Source: Flavobacterium sp. ASV13
GTDB lineage: Bacteria > Bacteroidota > Bacteroidia > Flavobacteriales > Flavobacteriaceae
DNA length: 64,000 bases
NCBI RefSeq assembly: GCF_000745775.1
Contig: NZ_JQJY01000010.1
Span: 87,001 to 151,000 of the forward strand
Direction of reading: 5' to 3'
Shown: one piece after another, positions 1 to 8,662 of the stretch
How positions within the stretch are numbered: the first letter of the stretch is position 1
Layout of the letters: each line of letters opens with the position of its first letter
Program-made: the position numbers and the translations under genes
Notes under the pieces: model-generated
Database searches by the model: none
The model's input: the letters and a program-made list of their open reading frames with translations, nothing else
What the model was told of the DNA's origin: nothing

Positions 1-3000
1 CGTCTGTAACCTTTATACTATAATTTCCCGGTGCAAGACCAGTTGCCGTTGCAGCTGTTCCACCAGAAGGAGACCATAAGTAAGTGTAAGAACCTGTACC
101 TCCTGTTGTAGTTACAGTTGCTGATCCGTTATTTGCACCATTACAAGATATATTTGTAGACGTAACAGTTGAAGTAAGCAAGGTAGGTTCTGTAATAGTA
201 ACGCTAGCAGTAGTTTGACATAGATTTGCATCTTTAATCGTTACTACATAAATCCCCGGCGCAAGGCCAGAAGCCGTAGCTGCTGTTCCGCCAGAAGGTG
301 ACCAGGAATAAGTATAAGCGCCGGTTCCGCCCGTTACATTTACAGTAGCCGTTCCGTCATTTGAGCCGTTACAAGTAACATTTGTTTTAGATGTTGTAGC
401 CGCAAGAGCTGTAGGTTGTGTAATAGTAACGCTGGCAGTTGTTTGGCATAAATTTGCATCATTAACGGTTACTGTATAAGTTCCGGCTAATAATCCTGTT
501 GCAGTTGCTGCAGTTCCGCCAGAAGGAGACCATGAATAAGTGTAAGCTCCAGTTCCACCAGTTACATTAACTGTTGCAGATCCGTTTGAACCACTATTAC
601 AAGAAACATTTACTTGAGTTGTTGTTGCAACAAGTGCAGCAGGTTCTGTAATAGTAAAACTTTGTGTTTTTGTACATAAGTTGGCATCTTTTACTGTAAC
701 GGTATAAGTTCCTGCAGAAAGCCCTGAAGCTGTTGCAGCAGTTCCACCAGAAGGAGCCCATGAATAAGTATAACCACCTGTTCCGCCTGTTACTGTAACG
801 CTTGCAGAACCATTAGCTCCACTATTACAAGAAACATTTGTTTGAGAATTTGGAGTAACCACAAGCGCCGAAGGTTCCGTGATTGTAAAGTTTTTCACAA
901 TCGAACAACCATTAGAAGAAGTAATTGTTACGGAATAATTGCCTGCACTAAGATTAGATGCGGTATCGGTATTTCCTCCAGATGGTGACCACACATATGT
1001 AAAAGGCCCCGGAGCACCACTTGGTACGACAGAAGCTGATCCTGTTGCAGATCCATTACATAATATATTAGTTTGCGAAGTACTAGCGACTAAAGTATTT
1101 GTAGAAGTGACAACAAAGTTTTTAGTTAATGTACAACCATTGGCATCAGTAATCAAGACACTATAATTACCAGCTGACAATCCAGTTACATTTGAAGTTG
1201 TAGCGCCAGATGGCGACCATAGATAGGTATATGGAGTAGTTCCTCCACTAACAGACACCGCTGCTTGACCACCAGTTGAACAAGTTGCATTGATTTGACT
1301 TGTTGTTGCTGATAAAAGTGATGGTTGAGTAATTGTAAAATTTTGTGTTATGGTACATCCATTAGCATCAGTAACTAAGCAGCTGTAATTACCAATTGTT
1401 AGCCCTGTAGCTGTAGCAGCAGTTCCACCAGAAGGCGACCATAGATAAGTATAAGAACCGGATCCACCAGAAACATTTACTGTAGCTGTACCTGTAGCAC
1501 CACCATTACAAAGGACATTTGTTTGTGATTGTGTTGCTGTAAGAAGAGCAGGTTGATTTATAGTAACGCTTTGAACAACCTGACATATATTAGCATCTGC
1601 GATTGTTACGGTATAAGTACCAGCTACAAGCCCACTAGCAGTAGCAGCAGTTCCTCCGGTAGGAGACCATGAGTAAGTATAGGCACCTGTTCCGCCTGTT
1701 ACGGCTACTGTTGCAGTTCCATTCGCTCCTCCATTGCAAGAAACATCAGTTTTTGTAATTGTTGGTGATAATGCTGCGGGAGTATTAATTGTAAGATTTT
1801 TTATAAGAGTACAACCGTTAGCATCTGTAATAGTACAAGTATAATTTCCTGCTGGTCTGCCATTAACTGAGCTTGTTGTACCCCCCAATGGAGCCCAAAG
1901 ATAAGTATATCCCGGAGTACCACCAGATACTGTTACACTTGCAGAGCCATTACTTCCTCCATAACAACTTACGCCTATTGCCGCAGTTGTTGCTGATAGC
2001 GCAGCAGCAGGTTGAGTGATCGTAAAGGCTTGAGTTGATTGACATAAATTTGCATCCGTAACAGTAACTATATATGTTCCAGCCGCTAATCCTGTAGCTG
2101 TAGCTGCAGTTCCGCCGGATGGTGCCCATGAATAGGTATATGAGCCAGTTCCTCCACTAGCTGAAATAGTTGCAGATCCAGTAGCATCACCGTAGCATGC
2201 AATATTTGTTTGGGCTACAGGTGAAGCAATTAAAGCACTCGGCTCGCTAATAGTAAAACTTTGAGTAGTTTGACAAGAGTTTGCATCAGTGACAGTAACA
2301 GTGTATGTTCCAGCTGTTAATCCTGTAGCTGTAGCTGCAGTTCCACCAGAAGGTGACCAAGAATAAGTGTAAGCGCCAGTTCCTCCTGTAACATTTACTG
2401 TTGCAGACCCTGTTGCAGATCCATTACATAAAATATTGGTTTGAGCTCCAGCTGAAGCTACTAAAGCATTCGTTGGGCCTCCCACAACAATATTGCTTAC
2501 CGTTGTTGAACACGAATTAGCATCTGTGATTGTTATACTATAAGTTCCGGCAGCTAATCCACTTGCAGTTGCAGCCGTTCCTCCAGAAGGCGACCATGAA
2601 TAGGTATAAGGAGCTATACCACCAGAAGCTGTAACAGTTGCCGTACCATTTGTTCCTCCAAAACATGAAACTGAAGTTGTACTAGCTGTACCCGATAATA
2701 CAGGTGGCTGATCAATTACAATATTATTGATTGTTTTAGTGCAAGAATTCGCATCAGTAATTGTTACACTATATGTTCCAGCTACAAGATTTGATGCGGT
2801 TGCGGTTATAACACCATTTGACCATAAATAAGTATATGGAGTTGTACCTCCAGATGGAGCAACGGTTGCAGAACCATTTGTATCTCCGTTACATGAAACC
2901 GAAACTTTAGAAACTATGCCTGATAATACATTTGGCTGATTAATAGTAACGCTTCTTGTTATTTGTGTTGATTCACCATCTGTAACGGTCACGGTGTAAG

Positions 3001-3170
3001 TTCCAGCAAGAAGATTAGATGCTGTTGCACCAGTTCCGCCAGAAGGAGACCAGGAATAAGTATAAGGAGTTGTTCCTCCTGTTGGTGATACTGTAGCTGA
3101 ACCAGTAGTGCCTCCATTACAACTTACATCAATTTTTGAAGGAGTAGGCGCAGTTAATGCTGCTCCAGTA
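1..3170 (-). repeat. Tandem array of about 13-14 SprB-type repeats, period near 231 bp
   Basis: Repeat units of about 77 codons recur with TDAN codons near 220, 460, 690, 1140, 1370, 1590, 1820, 2050, 2285, 2520 and 2750. Each unit has a VSCNG-type segment, a YSWSPSGGT segment and a YTVTVTDANxC segment, so two cysteines per unit are mostly kept. Units differ at many synonymous and some amino-acid positions, which points to an old array rather than a fresh expansion. The array continues beyond the left edge. Confidence 0.85.
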
Positions 3171-4213
3171 GTAAACGTTAAATCATTACCATAACTCGTT
3201 CCTGCGCTATTTGTGGCATAGGCTCTAAAATGTATTGTTGTAGCTGCTGGAAGTCCGGTTATTATTGCACTATATGTACCAGTGCCGCTGCCAATTGGAA
3301 CTGTTGCATTAGTGGTAACAACCGGATTTGCTGATGTAGACCAAACAATTCCTCTAACCACAGATGAATCACCTCCATCAGCAGATACGGAACCTCCGAG
3401 CGTAGCTGAAACTGATTTTATATTTGATGCTGCAGCAGAACTTACTGTTGCCACTACAGCCGTAGATACATTAGGAACAGAAAAGTTTGATGGTAAAATT
3501 CCTAAATCTACAGTATTGCTCTTACTCCAGTTTGCTTGATTATTAATACTTGCCAATAAATCAGCAGAAGTGCCGGTTAAGGTGCCTGTATATTTAGCAT
3601 TTGCCATTTCAGTTACTCCGGGATATAATGAAATACAATTTACACCATTAGTTAATCCCATAGGAAGAGCACTTGAATTCCCTCCACTTGTATTGTCAGT
3701 ATTCCAAGTTGTAACAGGATCATAATCTGAAGAATTATAATCTGCATGTACACCTGCAATAAATGTAGGTGCGTTTGGAGAAACAGGCTGTACACCAGCA
3801 GAAGATAAATAGGCAAGCATTTGATCTCCCCCGCTCAGGTTAAAACCAGTAAAACCAGATGCTAAACCAAGACCTGTTGTACCGGTAACAGTAAGCACGT
3901 CAGCTGTTGTTGTTTCTATTACCGAAACAATAGTTCCGGCGGGAACTGTACCTGGTACATTCCATTGCAAATGCATTTCAGTACTTCCTGTTACCCATGT
4001 CGAAGTAGTTCGATTCCAACCACGATCAGTAAAATAGATAGTGGTACCGGCTGGTATTGCTTTTAAGGTAATAAAAGTAAAACCATCTTGGGCAGGCGCT
4101 CCGGTTTGATAACCTATAAAGGCAATATCTCCAGCGCTGACTTGTGCATTTATTTTTTGCTCTACAAAAAACGAACACAAAAGCATAATAAATAAGAGTA
4201 ATTTTTTTTTCAT
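1..4213 (-). CDS. SprB-repeat cell-surface adhesin (3' end outside window)
   Basis: A very large surface or secreted protein, probably exported by the type IX system and used for adhesion or gliding, as SprB-repeat proteins are. The open frame runs from the ATG at 4211-4213 past the left edge, so about 1,400 residues are seen and the C-terminus, where a sorting domain would lie, is not. The N-terminus is a signal peptide (MKKKLLLFIMLLCSF, ending near NAQ). About 300 residues of a lamin-tail-like/unknown domain follow, then a fibronectin-III-like stretch (about 3170-3460) ending in RAYATNSAGT. After that come about 13-14 tandem SprB repeats. It starts 15 bases after the upstream binding-protein gene, so the two are probably cotranscribed. 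The repeat identity is confident; the function is inferred from the family. Confidence 0.85.
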   Translation of the reverse strand, partial: MKKKLLLFIMLLCSFFVEQKINAQVSAGDIAFIGYQTGAPAQDGFTFITLKAIPAGTTIYFTDRGWNRTTSTWVTGSTEMHLQWNVPGTVPAGTIVSVIETTTADVLTVTGTTGLGLASGFTGFNLSGGDQMLAYLSSAGVQPVSPNAPTFIAGVHADYNSSDYDPVTTWNTDNTSGGNSSALPMGLTNGVNCISLYPGVTEMANAKYTGTLTGTSADLLASINNQANWSKSNTVDLGILPSNFSVPNVSTAVVATVSSAAASNIKSVSATLGGSVSADGGDSSVVRGIVWSTSANPVVTTNATVPIGSGTGTYSAIITGLPAATTIHFRAYATNSAGTSYGNDLTFTTGAALTAPTPSKIDVSCNGGTTGSATVSPTGGTTPYTYSWSPSGGTGATASNLLAGTYTVTVTDGESTQITRSVTINQPNVLSGIVSKVSVSCNGDTNGSATVAPSGGTTPYTYLWSNGVITATASNLVAGTYSVTITDANSCTKTINNIVIDQPPVLSGTASTTSVSCFGGTNGTATVTASGGIAPYTYSWSPSGGTAATASGLAAGTYSITITDANSCSTTVSNIVVGGPTNALVASAGAQTNILCNGSATGSATVNVTGGTGAYTYSWSPSGGTAATATGLTAGTYTVTVTDANSCQTTQSFTISEPSALIASPVAQTNIACYGDATGSATISASGGTGSYTYSWAPSGGTAATATGLAAGTYIVTVTDANLCQSTQAFTITQPAAALSATTAAIGVSCYGGSNGSASVTVSGGTPGYTYLWAPLGGTTSSVNGRPAGNYTCTITDANGCTLIKNLTINTPAALSPTITKTDVSCNGGANGTATVAVTGGTGAYTYSWSPTGGTAATASGLVAGTYTVTIADANICQVVQSVTINQPALLTATQSQTNVLCNGGATGTATVNVSGGSGSYTYLWSPSGGTAATATGLTIGNYSCLVTDANGCTITQNFTITQPSLLSATTSQINATCSTGGQAAVSVSGGTTPYTYLWSPSGATTSNVTGLSAGNYSVLITDANGCTLTKNFVVTSTNTLVASTSQTNILCNGSATGSASVVPSGAPGPFTYVWSPSGGNTDTASNLSAGNYSVTITSSNGCSIVKNFTITEPSALVVTPNSQTNVSCNSGANGSASVTVTGGTGGYTYSWAPSGGTAATASGLSAGTYTVTVKDANLCTKTQSFTITEPAALVATTTQVNVSCNSGSNGSATVNVTGGTGAYTYSWSPSGGTAATATGLLAGTYTVTVNDANLCQTTASVTITQPTALAATTSKTNVTCNGSNDGTATVNVTGGTGAYTYSWSPSGGTAATASGLAPGIYVVTIKDANLCQTTASVTITEPTLLTSTVTSTNISCNGANNGSATVTTTGGTGSYTYLWSPSGGTAATATGLAPGNYSIKVTD

Positions 4214-4228
4214 AACATACAATTTAGT

Positions 4229-5362
4229 TTAATGACACAGATAAGCATTCTGCCAACCGCCTAATTTTTCAGGTTTTGTAGTTGAGGTAAAAGCCTTAAT
4301 AAAATGTCCGTCATTTATCAATGTTTCAATTTTTCTAAAGCTTATAGTATCAGGAGAGTCCAGATTTATTTCATAGATATGATGATTAAATATTGTTCTG
4401 TTTGTTTCCTTGTCAAAGCGAATAGTTCCTCTGGGTCCGGCAATATTTAATTCTGTAATAGCATCAATTAAAGAGTTTTTAGTAAAATTACTTGCGTTAT
4501 GAAGTATGCTCTTTAATATCAGTCCGTTTTCATATCCTAGGATCGAAAAAACAGATGGATTCTCTGAATAAGTATTGAAATATTCGTTTGTAAAATCTAA
4601 TGTTTCAGTATCATTTTGCATCCATGAACTGACTACGTAAAGATTGTAAGGATTGCTTTTATACTCTTCCAGAATTTTATCATTAATAAAAAACGGAGTA
4701 ACATAAAAAGGATATTTTTGGGTAATTTTATTTTGAGTTATAAAATTGGCATTCTCTTCGGCATATAAACCACTGTAAAATGCAAAAACAGCATCGGGTT
4801 TGTGATTGCTAATGGTATAATCCATATATAAAGCTTCGTTTTCTCTTGGCAAAAAAGGAGTTATATAATGCCCTGAAAAATTAGATTTTTCTGTTAATGC
4901 TTGCTCAATAGCGGTAAGCATACCATAACCGGAATCATAAAAAGAAGTTGAAGTAACAATTTTTTGATAATTCTTGTTTGAAAAATAGATACCTAAATGA
5001 AAGCACGATTCACTTAGCCCAAATGAATTAATGTATACTCCTTTTTGAGCTTTGGCTTCATAAGGTACAGTTGCCCCAAGGTCTGCGGCTAGTAATAAAA
5101 TATCACTTTTTGAAGCATAATTATATACTTCCGTTATATTATAATGTCCAAAAAAGCCGATAATAATTGAGATATCTTCCTGAAAATTCATTTTTTGAAT
5201 TTTCTCAATTATCATGTTCTCGTCTGCACCAATACCAATGCTTTCAACAAAGAACTTTACATTAAGAGCATTAAGCTTTAATCCTCTCATAAAATCTTTA
5301 TCTAAACCGGGATACTGTTGTGACTTTGGAATTAAAATTCCTATTTTGATTTCGTTATCCAT
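4229..5362 (-). CDS. Periplasmic-binding-protein-fold sensor without signal peptide (AmiC/LivJ-like)
   Basis: A 377-residue protein of the type 1 periplasmic binding fold (Peripla_BP_6/branched-chain amino-acid class). It opens directly with the first beta strand (IKIGILIPKSQQYPGLD), has the usual IIGFFGHYN and LLLAADLGAT segments, and ends with a GPRGTIRFDKETN region typical of this class. There is no signal peptide or lipobox, so it is predicted to be cytoplasmic, as is the amide sensor AmiC. No ABC permease or ATPase lies nearby. It sits 54 bases after the tail-collar gene and 15 bases before the SprB-repeat gene, all on the minus strand. A ligand-sensing role is inference; the ligand is unknown. 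Confidence 0.7.
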   Translation of the reverse strand: MDNEIKIGILIPKSQQYPGLDKDFMRGLKLNALNVKFFVESIGIGADENMIIEKIQKMNFQEDISIIIGFFGHYNITEVYNYASKSDILLLAADLGATVPYEAKAQKGVYINSFGLSESCFHLGIYFSNKNYQKIVTSTSFYDSGYGMLTAIEQALTEKSNFSGHYITPFLPRENEALYMDYTISNHKPDAVFAFYSGLYAEENANFITQNKITQKYPFYVTPFFINDKILEEYKSNPYNLYVVSSWMQNDTETLDFTNEYFNTYSENPSVFSILGYENGLILKSILHNASNFTKNSLIDAITELNIAGPRGTIRFDKETNRTIFNHHIYEINLDSPDTISFRKIETLINDGHFIKAFTSTTKPEKLGGWQNAYLCH

Positions 5363-5416
5363 AAAATAAGATTAAAAAACAGAGGCAAATATTTTACCTC
5401 TGTTTTATACTTAATA

Positions 5417-6010
5417 TTAGCTACGTGGAGGAAAAACTCCTTCCATAGCAATACAAAAATTAGTACCCAAATATGGATTTCTAAGTCCAAATGGCTGACT
5501 GCCTCCAGCTATAGATGTAGAACCAGCTATACTAGAAGTTATACCTCCAACCTTAACTGTAGTTCCAGTAGGCTCACAATAAATATTTGGTGTAGCACCA
5601 GCTGCCCCTAAATAATTAGAACCACTATCCGTTTCATTAGAATTTGTTCCACCACTATAAGCAAGTGCGCTAGTAGCTAAATTTACCTGATTAGCACCAG
5701 TTCCAGCATTGATTTGGTGATTGTGCATAGGCATATTGTTGATTGTTAACGTAACACTTTCTGTTCCGCTAACTTCTCCCAAAGTAATAAGACTTAAACC
5801 AGGTCCCTGACCAACACCTACCATGCTGCGGCTTCTTAAATCTGGTAAAGCAAATGTAGTTTGTCCATTTCCACCGTAAGTAGTTCCTAGTAATGAAAAA
5901 AGCGCAGTATTTTGAGCTATAGATATTAATTGTCCACTGCATGTTGCCCAACCTCTTGGTGCAAAATCAAAACCAAAAGCCATAATTGATCCTAAAAAAA
6001 TGTCATTCAT
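5417..6010 (-). CDS. Phage tail collar domain protein (microcystin-dependent protein family)
   Basis: A 197-residue protein with a tail collar domain over about residues 8-65: GSIMAFGFDFAPRGWATCSG, then a FSLLGTTYGGNGQTTFALPDLR block. A glycine/serine/threonine-rich middle follows, with the NNMPMHNHQI motif, and the end is NPYLGTNFCIAMEGVFP. This layout matches the MdpB-like collar proteins that bacteria carry outside prophages, often in clusters of two or three. No other phage genes are present, so it is probably a domesticated fibre-like protein. It is the first gene of the likely operon that continues into the binding-protein and SprB-repeat genes. Domain assignment is confident; the cellular role is not known. 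Confidence 0.85.
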   Translation of the reverse strand: MNDIFLGSIMAFGFDFAPRGWATCSGQLISIAQNTALFSLLGTTYGGNGQTTFALPDLRSRSMVGVGQGPGLSLITLGEVSGTESVTLTINNMPMHNHQINAGTGANQVNLATSALAYSGGTNSNETDSGSNYLGAAGATPNIYCEPTGTTVKVGGITSSIAGSTSIAGGSQPFGLRNPYLGTNFCIAMEGVFPPRS

Positions 6011-6232
6011 AATTTTTTAATTAATTGGTTAATATTTGTTTTTTGATTTGTAAATAATTTGTCAGATAAAAAAATAGTTCTGACAGTTTTTTATTACATC
6101 GCTAAATTAATTTATATAAAGAGTTTTGGAACAGGTGTTTATACCTGTTTTTTACAGAACATACACATAAACATTTGAACAATAATGCTTTGAAAATTGT
6201 ACTTATCTTAAATTAATTGAGAAAAACCTAAA

Positions 6233-6414
6233 ATGGAGACAAAAACACAGGAAATTTGGTACTAAAAAAACTAATAATCAAAGGAATTGTTTATTATCAT
6301 CAGGCAAAATATCATGTAGGATTTTGTGCCGATATCAGCAAAGAGAAAGCTGATTTTATGTATGCATTATGGGGAAGATTTTATGCAAAAAATTGTTTAT
6401 CCCTAAACTATTAA
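6233..6414 (+). pseudogene. Possible frameshifted small gene, unknown family
   Basis: An ATG at 6233 opens a short reading frame (METKTQEIWY) that stops at once. A different frame then reads on as KKLIIKGIVYYHQAKYHVGF to a stop at 6412-6414, with good amino-acid character (KEKADFMYALWGRFYAKN). Joined by a frameshift this makes a protein of about 60 residues. A strong hairpin starts nine bases after the stop, which suggests a once-functional gene. I do not recognise the family. Confidence 0.35.
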
Positions 6415-6422
6415 TATAAAAA

Positions 6423-6454
6423 AAACTGTCTGCAAATAAAATTGCAGACAGTTT
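6423..6454. terminator. Bidirectional hairpin terminator
   Basis: A 13-bp perfect stem (AAACTGTCTGCAA / TTGCAGACAGTTT, loop ATAAAA) has A/T tracts on both sides. It lies between the minus-strand peptide gene (stop at 6504) and the plus-strand remnant ending at 6414, so it can end transcription from both. Confidence 0.8.
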
Positions 6455-6503
6455 AATTTTTGAGTCAAATCACTATTAATAATGACTTAATCAAAAGCTC
6501 CTA

Positions 6504-6653
6504 TTAACAAGGAACCCATCTATCTCTAATTGGGTCTTCGCAAATTTCATCTTCACGATATCCACCAACAATTGTTTTCAATTGTTTTTCATTCAATTTC
6601 TGAACATCTTTAGCAATAAATTTTTTAACTTCTTTTGTTTTTAAAAATTTCAT
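6504..6653 (-). CDS. Double-glycine leader peptide, bacteriocin/RiPP-like precursor
   Basis: A 49-codon gene. The first 31 residues form a charged leader ending LNEKQLKTIVGG, the pattern of double-glycine leaders cut by C39-type peptidases (leucine at -12, hydrophobics at -4 and -7, GG at -2/-1). The predicted core is 18 residues, YREDEICEDPIRDRWVPC, acidic and basic with two cysteines (38 and 49), able to form one disulfide. It lies 88 bases downstream of the C39-like/VKOR/thioredoxin gene on the same strand and is followed by a strong terminator, so it is probably the last gene of that unit. No C39 ABC exporter is present in the window. Leader recognition is confident; the product's activity is unknown. 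Confidence 0.65.
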   Translation of the reverse strand: MKFLKTKEVKKFIAKDVQKLNEKQLKTIVGGYREDEICEDPIRDRWVPC

Positions 6654-6741
6654 AATATGTTATTTGGGTTAATTTATATTCCAATCATTTAGAGACACTT
6701 GGAATTTATGTCTATCCTGCGCAAGAATTTTTTATATATTT

Positions 6742-8310
6742 TTATATTTGAACTAAATCATTTTTTTTAAACACTTCTTTATCCTCAGCATAATCATTTA
6801 GAAAATATTTCAGTTCAGAAATTTCATATTCGTTAGGAAACAATTTATTATTCACAATTTTCACTGGTGTATAATTGAATTCATTTGCAGTACACCAATT
6901 ATATTGCTGTTCAATTTGTTGGTACACTTTTGGACTAATAAAATCCACTTTCCACTTTTCTATCCATTTTTTCAAACTGATTTCCTGCATATACCAATCT
7001 ATGATCGCTTCTTTTGCCAAATCTTCGTTTAAAAAATTGATTTCCAACAAATGCTCTGCAACAACCTTATAAGGATTATCATTATTATCTGGATTGATGT
7101 TGAATATAATATTTAGAGAAATTTTTTCAGGATATTTCGTAATCAATTCGAAAGCTTCTGCAAAAACTTTATAGCAATATTTACACTTCGGACTTACTAT
7201 AAGAATTATACGAACAGCTGCATTGTTGTCACCAAATTTTAAAGCTTTTAATTCATCAAGCCCTTTTAAAACAGGTATATCATTAGATAAGAAGTTTACT
7301 ATTTTATAATTTCTTTTAAACTTCTTTAATTTACTTACTTCTTTTTCTGCTTTAATTTTATTTTCCAATGTTTTGCTCTGAATCAACCAGAAAGAACTAA
7401 TCAATACCATTGAAAACAGATAAAAAAACAAATTGGAAAATGTAATAGGAATAAATGAATCTTTCATAAAAACCCATACAGCACCTTGAAACATAATTAG
7501 AAAAGATACTCCTAAACATAGCAAACACCATTTTTTCAATTGCATTTTTTGAATCCAAATTGAATATCCAATTATTGGTAAAGAAAGCAAGCTCACTAAA
7601 CCTATTATATTATTTGAGTAAGATGGATTAAGTAACAATGATATCAGATTGATTCCAAAAAAGAGGATTGGCAAATCTGAAAAACTAAGCCATTCGTTAA
7701 TTTTAGCTTTATCTGAGCTAATAACAGATTCGCATGATGTGTTTGAACTTCTATTACATAACTGAGAAACGATTTCATTTTTTAACCCTAATTTTTCTTT
7801 AACAATTAGAATGCTGAAAACTAATCCCACCGCCGAAGTTGAAAAGAAAATAATTCCATTCTCATCATAATTATTATTAAAAATTGAAATAATTAATAAG
7901 GCAAAAACTGGCAAACTAAAAAAGAACCATTTTAAAGCAGTTTTTAAAGTTTTGCCTATAGAAGTAGGATTGGATTCAATAACTAAAATAATTCCATTCC
8001 AGCCTTTGATAAAATCATCAAACGACAAACTCTTCCCTCCTGTTTTTTCAAATTCAATTTTTATTGAAGTTTTGCTCTTTGTAACTAAAACTAAATCTTT
8101 ATTATAAATTGCCAAAAAAGAATCTGGTAATTCGGACAGCTCATCTTTTGAAATTTTAAGTGCTGAATTTTCTATATCCAGTAACTCTAAACTATCTGTA
8201 ATTGCAAATAAACTAGGAAAGTCAGGATGAGATTCAAACAAATCTTTGAATGCAAATTTTTGATCTGCAAAATTGTTTATGCTTAAATACTTTTGAACTA
8301 AATGTACCAT
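6742..8310 (-). CDS. C39-like / vitamin K epoxide reductase / thioredoxin-like fusion membrane protein
   Basis: A 522-residue membrane thiol-oxidoreductase likely to form disulfides in exported substrates. Residues 1-115 look like a C39-peptidase-like domain (SHPDFPSLFAITDSLELLDI) that lacks the catalytic cysteine, so it probably binds rather than cleaves. Residues 125-310 carry about five membrane segments and the VKOR cysteines: a loop pair C185/C193 and the CxxC at 262-265 (KKWCLLCLG). Residues 335-510 are thioredoxin-like with SPKCKYCY (C376, C379). The order VKOR-Trx matches bacterial VKOR fusions that replace DsbA/DsbB. The adjacent two-cysteine leader peptide is the obvious candidate substrate. 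A palindrome/-7 box lies at 8421-8465. Confidence 0.8.
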   Translation of the reverse strand: MVHLVQKYLSINNFADQKFAFKDLFESHPDFPSLFAITDSLELLDIENSALKISKDELSELPDSFLAIYNKDLVLVTKSKTSIKIEFEKTGGKSLSFDDFIKGWNGIILVIESNPTSIGKTLKTALKWFFFSLPVFALLIISIFNNNYDENGIIFFSTSAVGLVFSILIVKEKLGLKNEIVSQLCNRSSNTSCESVISSDKAKINEWLSFSDLPILFFGINLISLLLNPSYSNNIIGLVSLLSLPIIGYSIWIQKMQLKKWCLLCLGVSFLIMFQGAVWVFMKDSFIPITFSNLFFYLFSMVLISSFWLIQSKTLENKIKAEKEVSKLKKFKRNYKIVNFLSNDIPVLKGLDELKALKFGDNNAAVRIILIVSPKCKYCYKVFAEAFELITKYPEKISLNIIFNINPDNNDNPYKVVAEHLLEINFLNEDLAKEAIIDWYMQEISLKKWIEKWKVDFISPKVYQQIEQQYNWCTANEFNYTPVKIVNNKLFPNEYEISELKYFLNDYAEDKEVFKKNDLVQI

Positions 8311-8420
8311 AGAATTTCCAATCCGTTAATTATACTTTTTATAAGTATACAAGAAAAATTATCCAATATTTTGTAATTAGAAAGTCACATTCTGAGTTTA
8401 CAAAAGCAAAATTCTACTTA

Positions 8421-8465
8421 CAAATATGATTTTTTATACCAACATTTTATTACGGGAAACCGCAT
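8421..8465 (-). promoter_or_regulatory. Palindrome plus -7 box upstream of the VKOR-fusion gene
   Basis: The near-palindrome TTACGGGAAACCGCAT covers 8450-8465. On the minus strand a -7-like box CATATTTG (consensus TAnnTTTG) lies at 8421-8428, centre to centre 33 bp away. The same arrangement, with the same 33-bp distance, occurs before the gene starting at 10000. No TTG -33 element is at the right place, which fits an activator-dependent promoter. Confidence 0.5.
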
Positions 8466-8662
8466 ATTTTAAAACTTTAACATAATTCATTTAAAACAAA
8501 TGCGAACAAATATGTTAAACAACACTATTAATTGATGAAAATTTAACTCAAGAAAAACACAAATCTTAATCTATACTAAATACAGCAACCTCTGATATTA
8601 ACTGCTAATTTTAATTTATGATTAGGCGTTTTTAGTCAATGTAGGTTTTAGAATTTTCAAAA

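Noticed and set aside
939..3539. Open frames on the plus strand across the SprB array
   Set aside because: They are shadows of the low-complexity repeats; the minus-strand frame is continuous, carries the signal peptide and reads as SprB repeats.
5417..6010. Prophage or tailocin remnant based on the tail collar protein
   Set aside because: No other phage structural, lysis or integrase genes are nearby; isolated collar proteins are common in bacteria.
8407..8480. Tiny minus-strand frames upstream of the VKOR-fusion gene (such as MRFPVIKCWYKKSYL)
   Set aside because: They overlap the shared palindrome and the -7 box and have no leader-peptide features.
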